Origin: Pelagimonas sp050633425
GTDB lineage: Bacteria > Pseudomonadota > Alphaproteobacteria > Rhodobacterales > Rhodobacteraceae
Assembly: GCF_050633425.1 (NCBI RefSeq)
Contig: NZ_JBOEGM010000013.1
Span: forward strand, 124,001 to 188,000
Direction of reading: 5' to 3'
DNA: 64,000 nt
The position numbers were made by a program, and so were the translations under genes. The notes below the pieces were generated by a model, which worked only from the letters and a program-made list of their open reading frames with translations, did not search any database and was not told the origin of the DNA. Below are positions 31,412 to 40,439 of this stretch, piece by piece; positions within the stretch are counted from its first letter, which is position 1; each line of letters opens with the position of its first letter.

Positions 31412-32662
31412 TTGGACAAACATGTTTTGGTCATCGGCGCTGGGATTGTTGGTGTGTCGACCGGCATTTGGTTGCAGCGCATGGGGGCCCAGGTAACATT
31501 GGTCGATAAGGCCGATCCGGGGCAGGGCACCTCCTTTGGCAATGCTGGCGTTTTGGCGTCTTGTGCAGTGGTTCCCGTGACGGAACCCGGTCTGATCCCC
31601 AAGGCACCCGGCTATTTGCTCAATCCGAATTCGCCGCTGTTTATGCGGTGGTCTTATCTGCCGAAATTGGCCCCGTGGTTGGTGAAATTCCTGCGCAATG
31701 CCACAGATGCGCAAACGCGACGCATCACCGGCGCGCTGACCAGCCTCATCGGTGACAGTGTGGATCAGCATCTGAGCCTGACAGACGGCTTGCCCGGAGC
31801 CCGCGCCTATGTGCATCCCTCCGATTACGTCTTTGCCTATGCAGACAAATCAGTGTTTCAAAAGGAGGCCTACGGATGGGGGCTGCGGCATGAGAACGGC
31901 TTTGTTCCTGGCGTGATCGAAGGCAATGCCGTGCAGGAATATGACCCTGCTTATGGGCCGTCCATTTCGTGTTTGGCGGTGATGAAAGAGCACGGTTTTA
32001 TCAGCGATCCGGGCGGGTATGTCACGGCGTTGGCCAAAGCGTTTGAGGATTTGGGCGGCAGGTTCCGCCAAGCGGATGTGCGCGATATCACCCTGGAGAG
32101 CGGTCAGGTTCGGCAGATTGAAACCGATGCAGGCCCGATAGAATGTGACGCCGTTGTTTTGACCGCTGGCATCTGGTCCAAGCCCATCATGCGCAAGCTG
32201 GGTCTAAACCCGCCCTTGGAAAGTGAGCGGGGGTATCATGTCTTGTTCAAAGAGGCTCAGGGCGCGCCCAAAGTGCCGACGATGATTTCCTCGGGCAAGT
32301 TTGTCGCCACCCCGATGCGAGCCGGATTGCGCTGCGCGGGTATTGTTGAATTTGGTGGGATCGAGGCGGGCCCGTCTGAGGCCCCCTTTGCCTTGTTGCG
32401 CCGTCAAATGAAACAAGCTTTGCCGGATGTGACTTGGTCGGGGGAAGACACGTGGATGGGGCATCGCCCGACCTTGGCGGACAGTTTGCCAATGATAGGT
32501 GAGCTGCAACGCAAAGGGGTTTATACAGGGTTTGGCCATCAACATATTGGCCTGACCGGCGGCCCCAAAACCGGACGGATCATCGCCAGCATGATTGCCG
32601 GGCAACCGGCAAATATGGACATGTCCCCCTTTGATCCACACCGATTTGGCCCCCAACAATAA
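31412..32662 (+). CDS. FAD-dependent D-amino acid dehydrogenase-like oxidoreductase
   Basis: 416 residues of the DadA/DAAO family: dinucleotide motif KHVLVIGAGIVGVSTGIWLQR at the N terminus, the substrate-domain stretch ESERGYHVLFKEAQG and the C-terminal GFGHQHIGLTGGPKTGRII. The start appears to be TTG 31412 after GGGGGAA; upstream in-frame codons run through the terminator at 31365-31394, ruling out a longer product. It probably oxidises a D-amino acid or related amine and feeds electrons to the respiratory chain. No partner gene nearby identifies the substrate. Confidence 0.85.
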   Translation: MDKHVLVIGAGIVGVSTGIWLQRMGAQVTLVDKADPGQGTSFGNAGVLASCAVVPVTEPGLIPKAPGYLLNPNSPLFMRWSYLPKLAPWLVKFLRNATDAQTRRITGALTSLIGDSVDQHLSLTDGLPGARAYVHPSDYVFAYADKSVFQKEAYGWGLRHENGFVPGVIEGNAVQEYDPAYGPSISCLAVMKEHGFISDPGGYVTALAKAFEDLGGRFRQADVRDITLESGQVRQIETDAGPIECDAVVLTAGIWSKPIMRKLGLNPPLESERGYHVLFKEAQGAPKVPTMISSGKFVATPMRAGLRCAGIVEFGGIEAGPSEAPFALLRRQMKQALPDVTWSGEDTWMGHRPTLADSLPMIGELQRKGVYTGFGHQHIGLTGGPKTGRIIASMIAGQPANMDMSPFDPHRFGPQQ

Positions 32663-32986
32663 GCCCTGTGTAAATGGCATAGAAGATCGCTCATCTTGCC
32701 TCCGATAAAACCACGACGGCCTTCTTGAAACTGATGAAAGCAGGCGGAGGCTGCCTGTTTCGTATGGATAGATGCAACTCATCGGTGCCACACACGTCCT
32801 CTGCGCAGGAGTGAGTGACGAGTGAGTGCCCGTCACGTCAGAGGTGGTTTCCAAGCCCTCAAAACAAACCTGTCGCCCGGCGGTTATAGGTCAAAAGAAC
32901 CGCCGTGGGGGCCTTTGATTAACTTGAACCTGGAAGCAATGCGATCAGCGCGGTATCAAAGGTACAGCGCTCATATCTCGCCGGTT
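32663..32986. other. Intergenic stretch with a short tandem repeat
   Basis: 324 bases between the tail of the DadA-like gene and the convergent FAH gene. It contains an 11-bp tandem duplication at 32809-32830 (GAGTGAGTGAC / GAGTGAGTGCC). A 40-codon open stretch near 32683 may be a decayed gene piece, but I cannot name it. No terminator with a T-run is evident. Confidence 0.4.
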
Positions 32987-33676
32987 TCAGCCGTCGTAAC
33001 TGAACCCCATATCTGGCAGGCCTTCAATCGTGACCACGCAAGTGTCGCCCGGTTGCAGCGCGCCAACGCCTGCGGGTGTCCCGGTCATAATCAGGTCTCC
33101 GGCGTGTAGCGCAACATACCCCGACAAGATCGAAATCACTTCGGGGACGGTCCAAATCATCTCAGACAAATCTCCGCGTTGACGTTCTTCTCCGTTAACG
33201 CTCAGGGTAATGACACCGGTCTCAAAGGGGTCACTGTCCTCAGCCTTGTGGACCGGGCCAATCACAGCAGACTGATCAAACCCCTTGGCCATATCCCATG
33301 GACGTCCCATCTTTTTCGCCTCGGCCTGTAAATCCCGGCGGGTCAGGTCATTCCCGGCAGCATATCCCCAGATATGGGACCGCGCCTGATCCTCAGCGAT
33401 GTCTTTGCCGCCCCGCCCCAGACAGACAACCAACTCGGCTTCGAAATGCAGGTTTTCGGTCATGCTGGGGAAGGGGAGTGATTGGCCACAATCCACCACG
33501 GCATCGGCGGGTTTGGTGAAAAAGAATGGCGGCTCGCGGTCGGGATCCTTGCCCATTTCACGCGCATGAGCGGCGTAATTACGTCCAACACAAAAGATAC
33601 GGCGCACTGGAAAGCGGGCGTCCGCCCCGGCAATGGCAAGCGAAGGAGTGGGGGCGGGATCAAAGACAAAAGACAA
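32987..33676 (-). CDS. Fumarylacetoacetate hydrolase family protein
   Basis: 229 residues of the FAH/MhpD hydrolase-isomerase family: FCVGRNYAAHAREMG, metal-binding Glu residues in HFEAELVVCLG, and GYAAGNDLTRRDLQ. Such enzymes cleave C-C bonds of acylpyruvates or decarboxylate oxaloacetate. The open frame reaches 33769, but a strong minus-strand terminator (33703-33726) lies in that extension, so translation must start inside it; TTG 33676 has AAAGGT seven bases upstream. Substrate unknown. Confidence 0.85.
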   Translation of the reverse strand: MSFVFDPAPTPSLAIAGADARFPVRRIFCVGRNYAAHAREMGKDPDREPPFFFTKPADAVVDCGQSLPFPSMTENLHFEAELVVCLGRGGKDIAEDQARSHIWGYAAGNDLTRRDLQAEAKKMGRPWDMAKGFDQSAVIGPVHKAEDSDPFETGVITLSVNGEERQRGDLSEMIWTVPEVISILSGYVALHAGDLIMTGTPAGVGALQPGDTCVVTIEGLPDMGFSYDG

Positions 33677-33696
33677 CGGCGGACCTTTCTGGCGCA

Positions 33697-33726
33697 AAAG
33701 AAAGACCCCGGTTTTCGCCGGGGTCT
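33697..33726 (-). terminator. Rho-independent terminator downstream of the uspA-type gene
   Basis: On the minus strand AGACCCCGG pairs perfectly with CCGGGGTCT across a six-base loop, followed by TTCTTTT. It ends the TAXI-TRAP-usp transcript 54 bases after the usp stop. Confidence 0.88.
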
Positions 33727-33779
33727 CTTGATTTTTATCGCTCCTGACGCGCAGGTCAAGCGGGCTCAATGGTGCTGTG

Positions 33780-34205
33780 TCAGCGGATCACAAAGACCGA
33801 TTGCGTCGCATGGCGAACCACCCGCGCCGAATTTGGGCCAACCAGATAATCCTTGAGTTCCGGGCGGTGGGCACCAATGACAATCGCGCCAATGCCCAAG
33901 GCATCCGAGAACTTGATGATCTGATCATAGATCGTTCCCTGCCCAACGTGAAAAACCGCATTCACATCGGATGGGATCACGTCCTTGCCCCAGACCGCCA
34001 AGGCCTGAGCGGCCTCGGTTTTGATTTGATCTGTGTGATCTTTGGGCAATGACATGCTGACCACCGGCAGTCCGGTGTCGGGTAGGACGGTCAGAACATG
34101 CAGCTCGGCACCATTGGCCTGCGCCAACTGGATCGCCGCATCTGCTGTGCGCCGTTTGCCTTTGCTCTGATTGAGGTCGACGGCAAGTAGGATTTTCTCA
34201 AACAT
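33780..34205 (-). CDS. Universal stress protein (UspA family) linked to TRAP transporter
   Basis: 141 residues; the Usp fold with the ATP-binding C-terminal motif GAHRPELKDYLVGPNSARVVRHA (GxxGxxx-GS-like) and the N-terminal strand KILLAVDLNQSKGKR. A UspA protein beside a TRAP transporter is known from the ectoine system TeaABCD, where TeaD binds ATP and modulates uptake; a similar regulatory role is likely here. It follows the permease gene by 13 bases on the same strand. Confidence 0.9.
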   Translation of the reverse strand: MFEKILLAVDLNQSKGKRRTADAAIQLAQANGAELHVLTVLPDTGLPVVSMSLPKDHTDQIKTEAAQALAVWGKDVIPSDVNAVFHVGQGTIYDQIIKFSDALGIGAIVIGAHRPELKDYLVGPNSARVVRHATQSVFVIR

Positions 34206-34218
34206 GGGTCTTCCTCGT

Positions 34219-36849
34219 TTAGAATGCAGGTTGGGTGGCGCGTGGGCGTTGGATCATCACAACACCCAGCAAAAGCAACAATGCCGGGATAAAGAAGAGC
34301 TCCTTGGGCATCCGCTCATTTTCGACCTGAACCATGGTCACAACCACAGGATCGTCACCGTAATAGTCATATTCAGACCCGATGGTGCCGAAATGCGGTG
34401 TGCCGGGGAACGGCTCTTCGAGCAGCAATTTGCCATCTTCTTCCATGACCGTCAGCCCCTGGGCCTGAAGTGCTGCCATCGCATCACCATTGATCGCTGG
34501 AACGGTGATCGTGGTCGGCCGCACAATTGCCGTGTCAAAGTCTGGGCCCGCAACCGTCAGGCGCACCAATTGATCATTTGGAGCCTCACCCATCAGCGAA
34601 ATGCCAGCCGGGCCTTCGGCCGCGGTATATTTCGCGCTGACTTGATCCAGGAAGAAGTCAGGCCGGAACAGCATGAAGGCAATGAACAACAAGGCCGCGC
34701 TTTCCCATTTGCGCGATTTGGCGATGAAGTAGCCTTGGGTCGCAGCCGCAAAGATCAGCATGGCAATCAGTGCGATGAAGAACACCAATATCGCCTTGGC
34801 AAAGCCGACGTCGATCAACAACAGGTCAGTGTTGAAGATGAAGAGAAACGGAAGCAAGGCTGTTCGGATGTCATAGCCAAAGCCCTGAATACCGGTCTTG
34901 ATCGGATCGCCGCGTGAAATGGCCGCCGCCGCATAGGCGGCAAGCCCCACGGGCGGAGTATCGTCCGCTAAGATCCCGAAATAGAACACAAACATATGGA
35001 CTGCGATCAAGGGAACGATCAGGCCGGACTGGGCACCGACCGACACGATGACCGGGGCCATCAGGCTAGACACAACAATATAGTTCGCCGTGGTCGGCAG
35101 ACCCATCCCTAGGATCAGTGACAGAACCGCCACCAGCAGCAGCAGGATGATCAGGTTGCCGCCCGCGATCGTTTCGATGACCTGCCCGATGACCTGATGG
35201 GCACCGGTCAGGCTGATAGTGCCAACGATGATACCCGCGGCCCCGGTGGCAACACCGATCCCGATCATGTTGCGCGCGCCAAGGATCAGACCTTGAACAA
35301 AATCGCCCCAGCCCGCGACGGTTTCAGCGGCATGACCTTCGCCGCGAAAGAACGCCTTGAGAGGGCGGTGAGTGAGCGCCACGACGATCATAAAGATCGT
35401 TGCCCAAAAGGCGGATAGGGCAGGGGACAGACGCTCAAGATGCTCGGTGCGTACCATCAGGTTCCACACCAGAATGAAAATCGGCAACGCAAAGTAGAGC
35501 CCGCCCAAAAGGGTTGGCGTCAGACGCGGAGCGGCTGGAACCGGTGCGTTGGGATCATCCATTTCAAGGTCAGGGTATCTGGCGGCCACGGCCACCAAAA
35601 ACACATACATCACAGCCACCAAGGCCACGGCAGCATAGATCGAGTCGCCCATAACAGGGTCAAGGATCGCGCGCAGACCGATCATCAGGAAGGTACAGAT
35701 GCCAAGGAAAATGAAGCCCGACAAGAACAGGATCATAATCATGATCACGCCGATCTTGCGGCCTTCTTTTTTGAGCCCCTCAAGACCCATTTTCAGGCTT
35801 TCTAGATGAACAATATAGAGCAGCGCGATATAGCTGATCACCGCAGGGAGGAAGGCGTGTTTTACAACGTCGATATAGGGAATGTTGACATATTCAACCA
35901 TCAAGAAGGCCGCAGCGCCCATAACGGGGGGGGTCAACTGGCCATTGGTGGAAGAGGCGACTTCAACCGCGCCCGCTTTTTCGGCTGGGAAGCCGATACG
36001 TTTCATCAGCGGAATGGTGAATGTGCCGGTTGTTACGGTGTTGGCGATGGAGGACCCTGAGATCATACCGGTCATCATCGAAGACAAAACCGAGGCTTTG
36101 GCAGGCCCACCGCGCAAGGCACCCAATAGGGCAATGGCGACTTTGATAAACCAGTTGCCGCCGCCAGCGCGATCAAGCAATGCGCCGAACAGGACGAACA
36201 AGAAAATCATCGTTGTCGACACACCCAGCGCGACGCCGAACACGCCTTCGGTTTGCATCCAGTAATGGCCAAGCGCTTTGGACAAGGACGCGCCGCCATA
36301 ATTGGTGATATTGCGGGCCCATTCCGAATAGCCGCCAAAGAAGGCGAACAGCACAAAGGATGAAGCGATGATGACCAAGGGCAACCCAAGCGAGCGATAG
36401 ACCGAAATCATCAACACACACATGCCGATGGCCGACATGGTGATGTCAGATGTGCTCCAGAGACCGGGGCGATCTGCGATCTGAAAGCGGAACACCACAA
36501 GGTATAGGCACGACGCAACCCCAAGGATCACCAGCGCCCAATCATAGGCGGGGATACGGTCTTTTGGGGCCGAGGATGTCAGCGGAAAGGCCAGCGTTGC
36601 CAGCATGATAGCAAAGGCAAGATGCACAAAACGGGCCTGCGCTACGATATTGGCAAAGATGTTCATCCCGGTGGATTGCGCAATCACACCGGGCAGTTTT
36701 GATGCGATATACAGTTGGAAAAGCGACCAGACGATGCAGGTCCCGATAATCAGTTTGGCCTGCCAGGCGATGGACGGGTTGCGTGCGCCGGTATCGGCTT
36801 CGGCAACCATATCATCCGCGCTGCGGGCAACTTGGCTTTCGTCAGTCAT
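34219..36849 (-). CDS. TRAP transporter fused permease (DctQ-DctM fusion, TAXI type)
   Basis: 876 residues: small (DctQ-like) helices fused to the large 12-helix DctM domain in one polypeptide, typical of TAXI-TRAP systems, with the ASSTNGQLTPPVMGAAAFLM and GLPTTANYIVVSSLMAP motifs. The C-terminal approximately 200 residues resemble the DUF3394 extension. ATG 36849 follows AGGGGAC; the longer open frame reaches 36927. It takes up a carboxylate-type solute with the binding protein at 37046, using an ion gradient. Confidence 0.93.
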   Translation of the reverse strand: MTDESQVARSADDMVAEADTGARNPSIAWQAKLIIGTCIVWSLFQLYIASKLPGVIAQSTGMNIFANIVAQARFVHLAFAIMLATLAFPLTSSAPKDRIPAYDWALVILGVASCLYLVVFRFQIADRPGLWSTSDITMSAIGMCVLMISVYRSLGLPLVIIASSFVLFAFFGGYSEWARNITNYGGASLSKALGHYWMQTEGVFGVALGVSTTMIFLFVLFGALLDRAGGGNWFIKVAIALLGALRGGPAKASVLSSMMTGMISGSSIANTVTTGTFTIPLMKRIGFPAEKAGAVEVASSTNGQLTPPVMGAAAFLMVEYVNIPYIDVVKHAFLPAVISYIALLYIVHLESLKMGLEGLKKEGRKIGVIMIMILFLSGFIFLGICTFLMIGLRAILDPVMGDSIYAAVALVAVMYVFLVAVAARYPDLEMDDPNAPVPAAPRLTPTLLGGLYFALPIFILVWNLMVRTEHLERLSPALSAFWATIFMIVVALTHRPLKAFFRGEGHAAETVAGWGDFVQGLILGARNMIGIGVATGAAGIIVGTISLTGAHQVIGQVIETIAGGNLIILLLLVAVLSLILGMGLPTTANYIVVSSLMAPVIVSVGAQSGLIVPLIAVHMFVFYFGILADDTPPVGLAAYAAAAISRGDPIKTGIQGFGYDIRTALLPFLFIFNTDLLLIDVGFAKAILVFFIALIAMLIFAAATQGYFIAKSRKWESAALLFIAFMLFRPDFFLDQVSAKYTAAEGPAGISLMGEAPNDQLVRLTVAGPDFDTAIVRPTTITVPAINGDAMAALQAQGLTVMEEDGKLLLEEPFPGTPHFGTIGSEYDYYGDDPVVVTMVQVENERMPKELFFIPALLLLLGVVMIQRPRATQPAF

Positions 36850-37003
36850 AATGTCCCCTGTCGAATTTATGCTGTTACGGCGTGACTTGCCCCAAATCCA
36901 TTGATGGATTTCGCAATTTCCGTGCACGTAATTCGGTGCGCGGCTTGTGAGGTCTTATAAAACGCCAAGGCCCGGATACGTTGCCCGGCCCCATTAGTTA
37001 AAC

Positions 37004-37026
37004 GCCCGGAGCACGTGGCCCCGGAC
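37004..37026 (-). terminator. Hairpin between TAXI binding protein and permease
   Basis: On the minus strand GTCCGGGGC pairs with GCTCCGGGC (nine pairs, two of them G-U) over loop CACGT, then GTTTAAC. It lies about 20 bases after the binding-protein stop codon and before the permease. With a weak T-tract it is more likely a partial terminator or mRNA stabiliser that keeps the binding protein in excess. Confidence 0.6.
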
Positions 37027-37045
37027 GCGGTAAGTTTAGATCGGA

Positions 37046-38011
37046 TTAGTCAACCAGACCCAGTTCTTTGTAGGCTTTGGCCGCGCCATCATGCAGAGGT
37101 GCAGACAGGCCATCCTTGACCATTTCCTCGGCCTTCAGGTTGGCGAATGCAGGGTGCAGCTGACGGAAATCTTCGATGTTTTCCATCACGGATTTCGCAA
37201 CAACATAAACCACATTTTCAGGCACCTTTGCCGACGTTACAAATGTCGCGCCAACGCCGAATGTTTCGGTGTCGCCATCTGTGCCCGCATACATGCCGCC
37301 GGGGATGGTGGCTTTGCGGTAGAATGGGTTATCCGCAACCAGCTTGTCGATCGCTTCGCCCGTTACCGACACCAGAACCGCATCACATGTGGTGGTGGCT
37401 TCTTTGATCGCCGCGGCTGGGTGACCAATGGTGTAAATCATCGCGTCGATGTTGCCGTCACAGAGCTGCTTGGCCATTTCCGAGCCTTTGTACTCGGTCG
37501 CCAGTGCCAGATCGTCCATGGCGATGCCGTGGGCGTCCATGACAACTTCCATGGTTGCGCGCTGACCTGACCCAGGGTTGCCAACGTTCACACGCTTGCC
37601 CGCAAGACCTGCGAAATCGGTGATGCCGCTGTCAGCACGCACAATCAGAGTGAAGGGCTCAGGGTGAACCGAGAAGACGGCGCGCACTTCTGGGAACGGG
37701 TTGTCGGCAAATTTCGACGTGCCGTTATAGGCGTGGTACTGCCAATCAGACTGCGCAACACCAAACTCAAGCTCCCCAGCTTTGATGGTGTTGATGTTGT
37801 AAACGGACCCACCAGTGGATTCCACGGCGCAGCGAATGCCGTGCTCTTTGCGCGACTTGTTGACCAGACGGCAGATCGCACCACCTGTTGGATAGTAAAC
37901 GCCAGTCACGCCGCCGGTGCCGATGGAAATGAATTCCTGAGCGGCTGCGCCTGTTGTGAAAGTTGCGGATGCGACCAAAGCCGCCCCTGCCAGTTTCAGT
38001 TTGTTCATCAT
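37046..38011 (-). CDS. TAXI family TRAP solute-binding protein
   Basis: 321 residues with a signal peptide (LKLAGAALVASATFTTGAAAQ, cleavage near residue 25). Family motifs: FISIGTGGVTGVYYPTGGAICRLVN, NIDAMIYTIGHPAAAI, and GSGQRATMEVVMDA. TAXI proteins bind carboxylates such as glutamate or 2-oxoglutarate in the periplasm. AGGGAGC precedes the ATG. Upstream is the RpiR gene on the same strand, 46 bases away. Confidence 0.93.
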   Translation of the reverse strand: MMNKLKLAGAALVASATFTTGAAAQEFISIGTGGVTGVYYPTGGAICRLVNKSRKEHGIRCAVESTGGSVYNINTIKAGELEFGVAQSDWQYHAYNGTSKFADNPFPEVRAVFSVHPEPFTLIVRADSGITDFAGLAGKRVNVGNPGSGQRATMEVVMDAHGIAMDDLALATEYKGSEMAKQLCDGNIDAMIYTIGHPAAAIKEATTTCDAVLVSVTGEAIDKLVADNPFYRKATIPGGMYAGTDGDTETFGVGATFVTSAKVPENVVYVVAKSVMENIEDFRQLHPAFANLKAEEMVKDGLSAPLHDGAAKAYKELGLVD

Positions 38012-38057
38012 TTTATAAGCTCCCTAATTGATGAGTATTTTTATTATTCAGAGGGCG

Positions 38058-38918
38058 TTAGGCCCCCCAAAATTCTCCAAGCTGTTGATGTCTTCGTTCA
38101 ACATCCTTGATCTTTTGGCTGGCCTTGTCGCCAGATTGTGCCACCAGCATAGCCACCATGGTTTCCAACAACGAGAGTGTCGCCGCATAGGACGAAAAGA
38201 ATTGCGGGCTCTCGGAAGGAATGATGAAAGAATAATCAGCGAACTTATTCGCCGGGCAGGCATGGCTGTCGGTGACAATGATCGTTTGCGCCCCAGCACC
38301 CTGGGCCAATTCAGCCGCTTGAACCGTTCGACGCGCATAGGGCGATTTGGTGACTGCCAACAGTACATCGCCCTGTCCCAGATCGCTGAGTGTCGGGCCC
38401 AAAGATGCGCCCATGCGGCCGGCAAGTTTCCAGTTCGAATTAAAGTAATCGGCCAAATACGCCATGTATTCGACGATACCCGTCGATCCAAATGCCCCAA
38501 GCAAAATGACCTGACGCGCGTCTTGCAGCGTGTCGACGGCGCTTTGCAGCCGTTTTCGATCCACCGTTTCCGCCAATTTCGAAATATTGTCGATGCAAGC
38601 GGCGAATTGACGGTCTGGGATGGTGGCTTTGGCTTGCGGGTCTTGCTTCAAAAGCTCGGCGCGTTCCGCAAAGGGGGTGCTGCGGGTTTCCATCGCAGTG
38701 CGGCACAGATCGCGCAGGCTTTCGTAATCGCTAAAACCAAGCGTCCGAGCCAATCGCGACAGGGTCGCCGGGGACACTCCGCTTTCGCCGGATACGGCGC
38801 GCAAAGACCGTGTCGCCACCGCGAGTTGATTGGCGGCCACATAATCAGCGGCGTCCCTGAGTTTGGCACTCAGGTCGCTGTAATTCTCACCGATACGATC
38901 TTCAATACGACTCGTCAA
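38058..38918 (-). CDS. RpiR/MurR family regulator (HTH + SIS)
   Basis: 286 residues: N-terminal HTH_6 domain (DAADYVAANQLAVATRSLRAVSGESGVSPATLSRLARTLGF, residues 22-65) and a C-terminal SIS sugar-phosphate-binding domain (ARQVILLGAFGSTGIVEYMA, VLLAVTKSPYARRTVQAAELA). It is upstream of the TAXI-TRAP genes and divergent from the class III aminotransferase; two overlapping inverted repeats lie in the shared gap. The effector is unknown; RpiR proteins next to TRAP genes are not always sugar-responsive. Confidence 0.88.
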   Translation of the reverse strand: MTSRIEDRIGENYSDLSAKLRDAADYVAANQLAVATRSLRAVSGESGVSPATLSRLARTLGFSDYESLRDLCRTAMETRSTPFAERAELLKQDPQAKATIPDRQFAACIDNISKLAETVDRKRLQSAVDTLQDARQVILLGAFGSTGIVEYMAYLADYFNSNWKLAGRMGASLGPTLSDLGQGDVLLAVTKSPYARRTVQAAELAQGAGAQTIIVTDSHACPANKFADYSFIIPSESPQFFSSYAATLSLLETMVAMLVAQSGDKASQKIKDVERRHQQLGEFWGA

Positions 38919-38952
38919 AAGCGCGAATCCCTCCCACTTGACATGAACTTTC

Positions 38953-38980
38953 CACTTGTTTTACCTCAAGTCAACAAGTG
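38953..38980. promoter_or_regulatory. Inverted repeat in the rpiR-aminotransferase gap
   Basis: CACTTGTT (38953-38960) and AACAAGTG (38973-38980) are exact inverted copies separated by 12 bases, 35 bases upstream of rpiR. They overlap the next palindrome by three bases. Confidence 0.45.
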
Positions 38981-38995
38981 AAACATTTGTTTCAC
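38978..38995. promoter_or_regulatory. Probable RpiR operator
   Basis: GTGAAACATTTGTTTCAC has eight-base perfect arms around TT. TGAAA...TTTCA cores are common in RpiR-family operators. It is 60 bases upstream of rpiR and 119 bases upstream of the aminotransferase, so could control both. Confidence 0.6.
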
Positions 38996-39113
38996 GGTTC
39001 GTTTCCGATAGGTCTTCAGATCGCAATCCTAAGATGTATTCGCCTTTGCCCATCCAGTTTATTGGCACCACTCGAATGGCTGCCACCCCCCGCCGCTATA
39101 AGGTAACTACCGC

Positions 39114-40439
39114 ATGAGCCACGTTTTTTCGCGACACACTCAAAATCAGCCCCCCTTGGTGTCCCATGGCGATGGGCCCTATCTTTTTGACAAACAGGGC
39201 AAGGCCTATCTGGATGGATCTGGCGGGGCGGCTGTTTCGTGTCTGGGCCATTCCGACCCCCATGTAACAGCTGCGATTCGTGCCCAGCTCGACAAGGTTG
39301 CCTTTGCCCATACCGGTTTTTTCACCTCGGACCCGGCCGAGGCACTGGCCGAAAAATTGATCCGTCATGCCCCAAGCGGGCTTGATCGGGTGTATTTTGT
39401 GTCGGGCGGGTCTGAGGCCGTCGAAGCCGCGCTCAAACTGGCCCGGCAGTATTTTCTTGAAATCGGCCAGCCAGAGCGCAGCCGCATCATCGCGCGGCGA
39501 CAAAGTTACCACGGCAACACGCTTGGCGCATTGGCAACTGGCGGCAATGCATGGCGACGCGAACCGTTTTCACCGCTTTTGATGGACGTTAGCCATGTGT
39601 CCGCCTGCTATGCCTATCGCGGCCAGCACGACGGCGAGAGCGAAGGGGATTATTGCGACCGGCTCATTGCTGAACTTGAAGCCGAGATTGCCAAACACGG
39701 GGCCGACACCATTATGGCCTTTGTCGCCGAACCGGTGGTTGGCGCGACCCTGGGGGGCGTGCCGCCTGTGCGAAACTATTACAAACGCATCCGTGACATT
39801 TGCGACCGCGAAGGTATTTTGTTGATCCTCGACGAAGTCATGTGCGGTATGGGCCGAACTGGCACGCTCTTTGCCAGTGAACAAGACGGCATCAGCCCCG
39901 ATATCTGTACCGTCGCCAAGGGGCTTGGTGCCGGGTATCAACCCATTGGCGCGATGCTCTGTTCAGGCAAAATTTATGATGCAATTGCGCAAGGAAGTGG
40001 GTTTTTCCAGCATGGCCACACCTATATTGGCCATCCCACAGCCTGCGCCGCCGCCGGTGCCGTGCTGGAGCGGCTGATTGACCAAGATGTCCTGTCGCAG
40101 GTCGCACCGTTGGGGGCCGCGCTGATGGAACGGTTAAAAGACCGTTTTGGCCAGCATCCCCATATTGGTGACATTCGCGGTCGCGGCTTGTTTCTGGGGC
40201 TGGAACTGGTTCAGGACCGCAGTACAAAAGCCACCTTTGATCCCTCTCTCAAAGTCAATGCCCAGCTCAAGAAGGCCGCTTTTGCCAATGGGCTCATTTG
40301 CTATCCTATGGGCGGCACCGTTGATGGGCGCACCGGTGATCACGTGCTTTTGGCCCCGCCCTTTATCCTCACGGATGGGCAATTGGACGAATTGGTCGAC
40401 AAGTTGGATCTGGCCCTAAAGGCAACCAATCTATCGTGA
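39114..40439 (+). CDS. Class III PLP aminotransferase
   Basis: 441 residues of the omega/acetylornithine-type aminotransferase fold: YLDGSGGAAVSCLGHSDP, VSGGSEAVEAALKLARQY, LILDEVMCGMGRTG and the PLP-Lys motif TVAKGLGAGYQPIGAM. The donor could be an omega-amino acid such as beta-alanine, taurine or a diamine; this cannot be fixed from sequence. AAGGTA precedes the ATG. It is divergent from the RpiR gene and its last nine bases overlap the convergent monooxygenase gene. Confidence 0.9.
   Translation: MSHVFSRHTQNQPPLVSHGDGPYLFDKQGKAYLDGSGGAAVSCLGHSDPHVTAAIRAQLDKVAFAHTGFFTSDPAEALAEKLIRHAPSGLDRVYFVSGGSEAVEAALKLARQYFLEIGQPERSRIIARRQSYHGNTLGALATGGNAWRREPFSPLLMDVSHVSACYAYRGQHDGESEGDYCDRLIAELEAEIAKHGADTIMAFVAEPVVGATLGGVPPVRNYYKRIRDICDREGILLILDEVMCGMGRTGTLFASEQDGISPDICTVAKGLGAGYQPIGAMLCSGKIYDAIAQGSGFFQHGHTYIGHPTACAAAGAVLERLIDQDVLSQVAPLGAALMERLKDRFGQHPHIGDIRGRGLFLGLELVQDRSTKATFDPSLKVNAQLKKAAFANGLICYPMGGTVDGRTGDHVLLAPPFILTDGQLDELVDKLDLALKATNLS

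Noticed and set aside
32683..32815. Open stretch beginning KIAHLASDKTTTAFLKLMKAG as a possible transposase relic
   Set aside because: No start codon, no inverted repeats and no convincing family motif; left as unassigned intergenic sequence.
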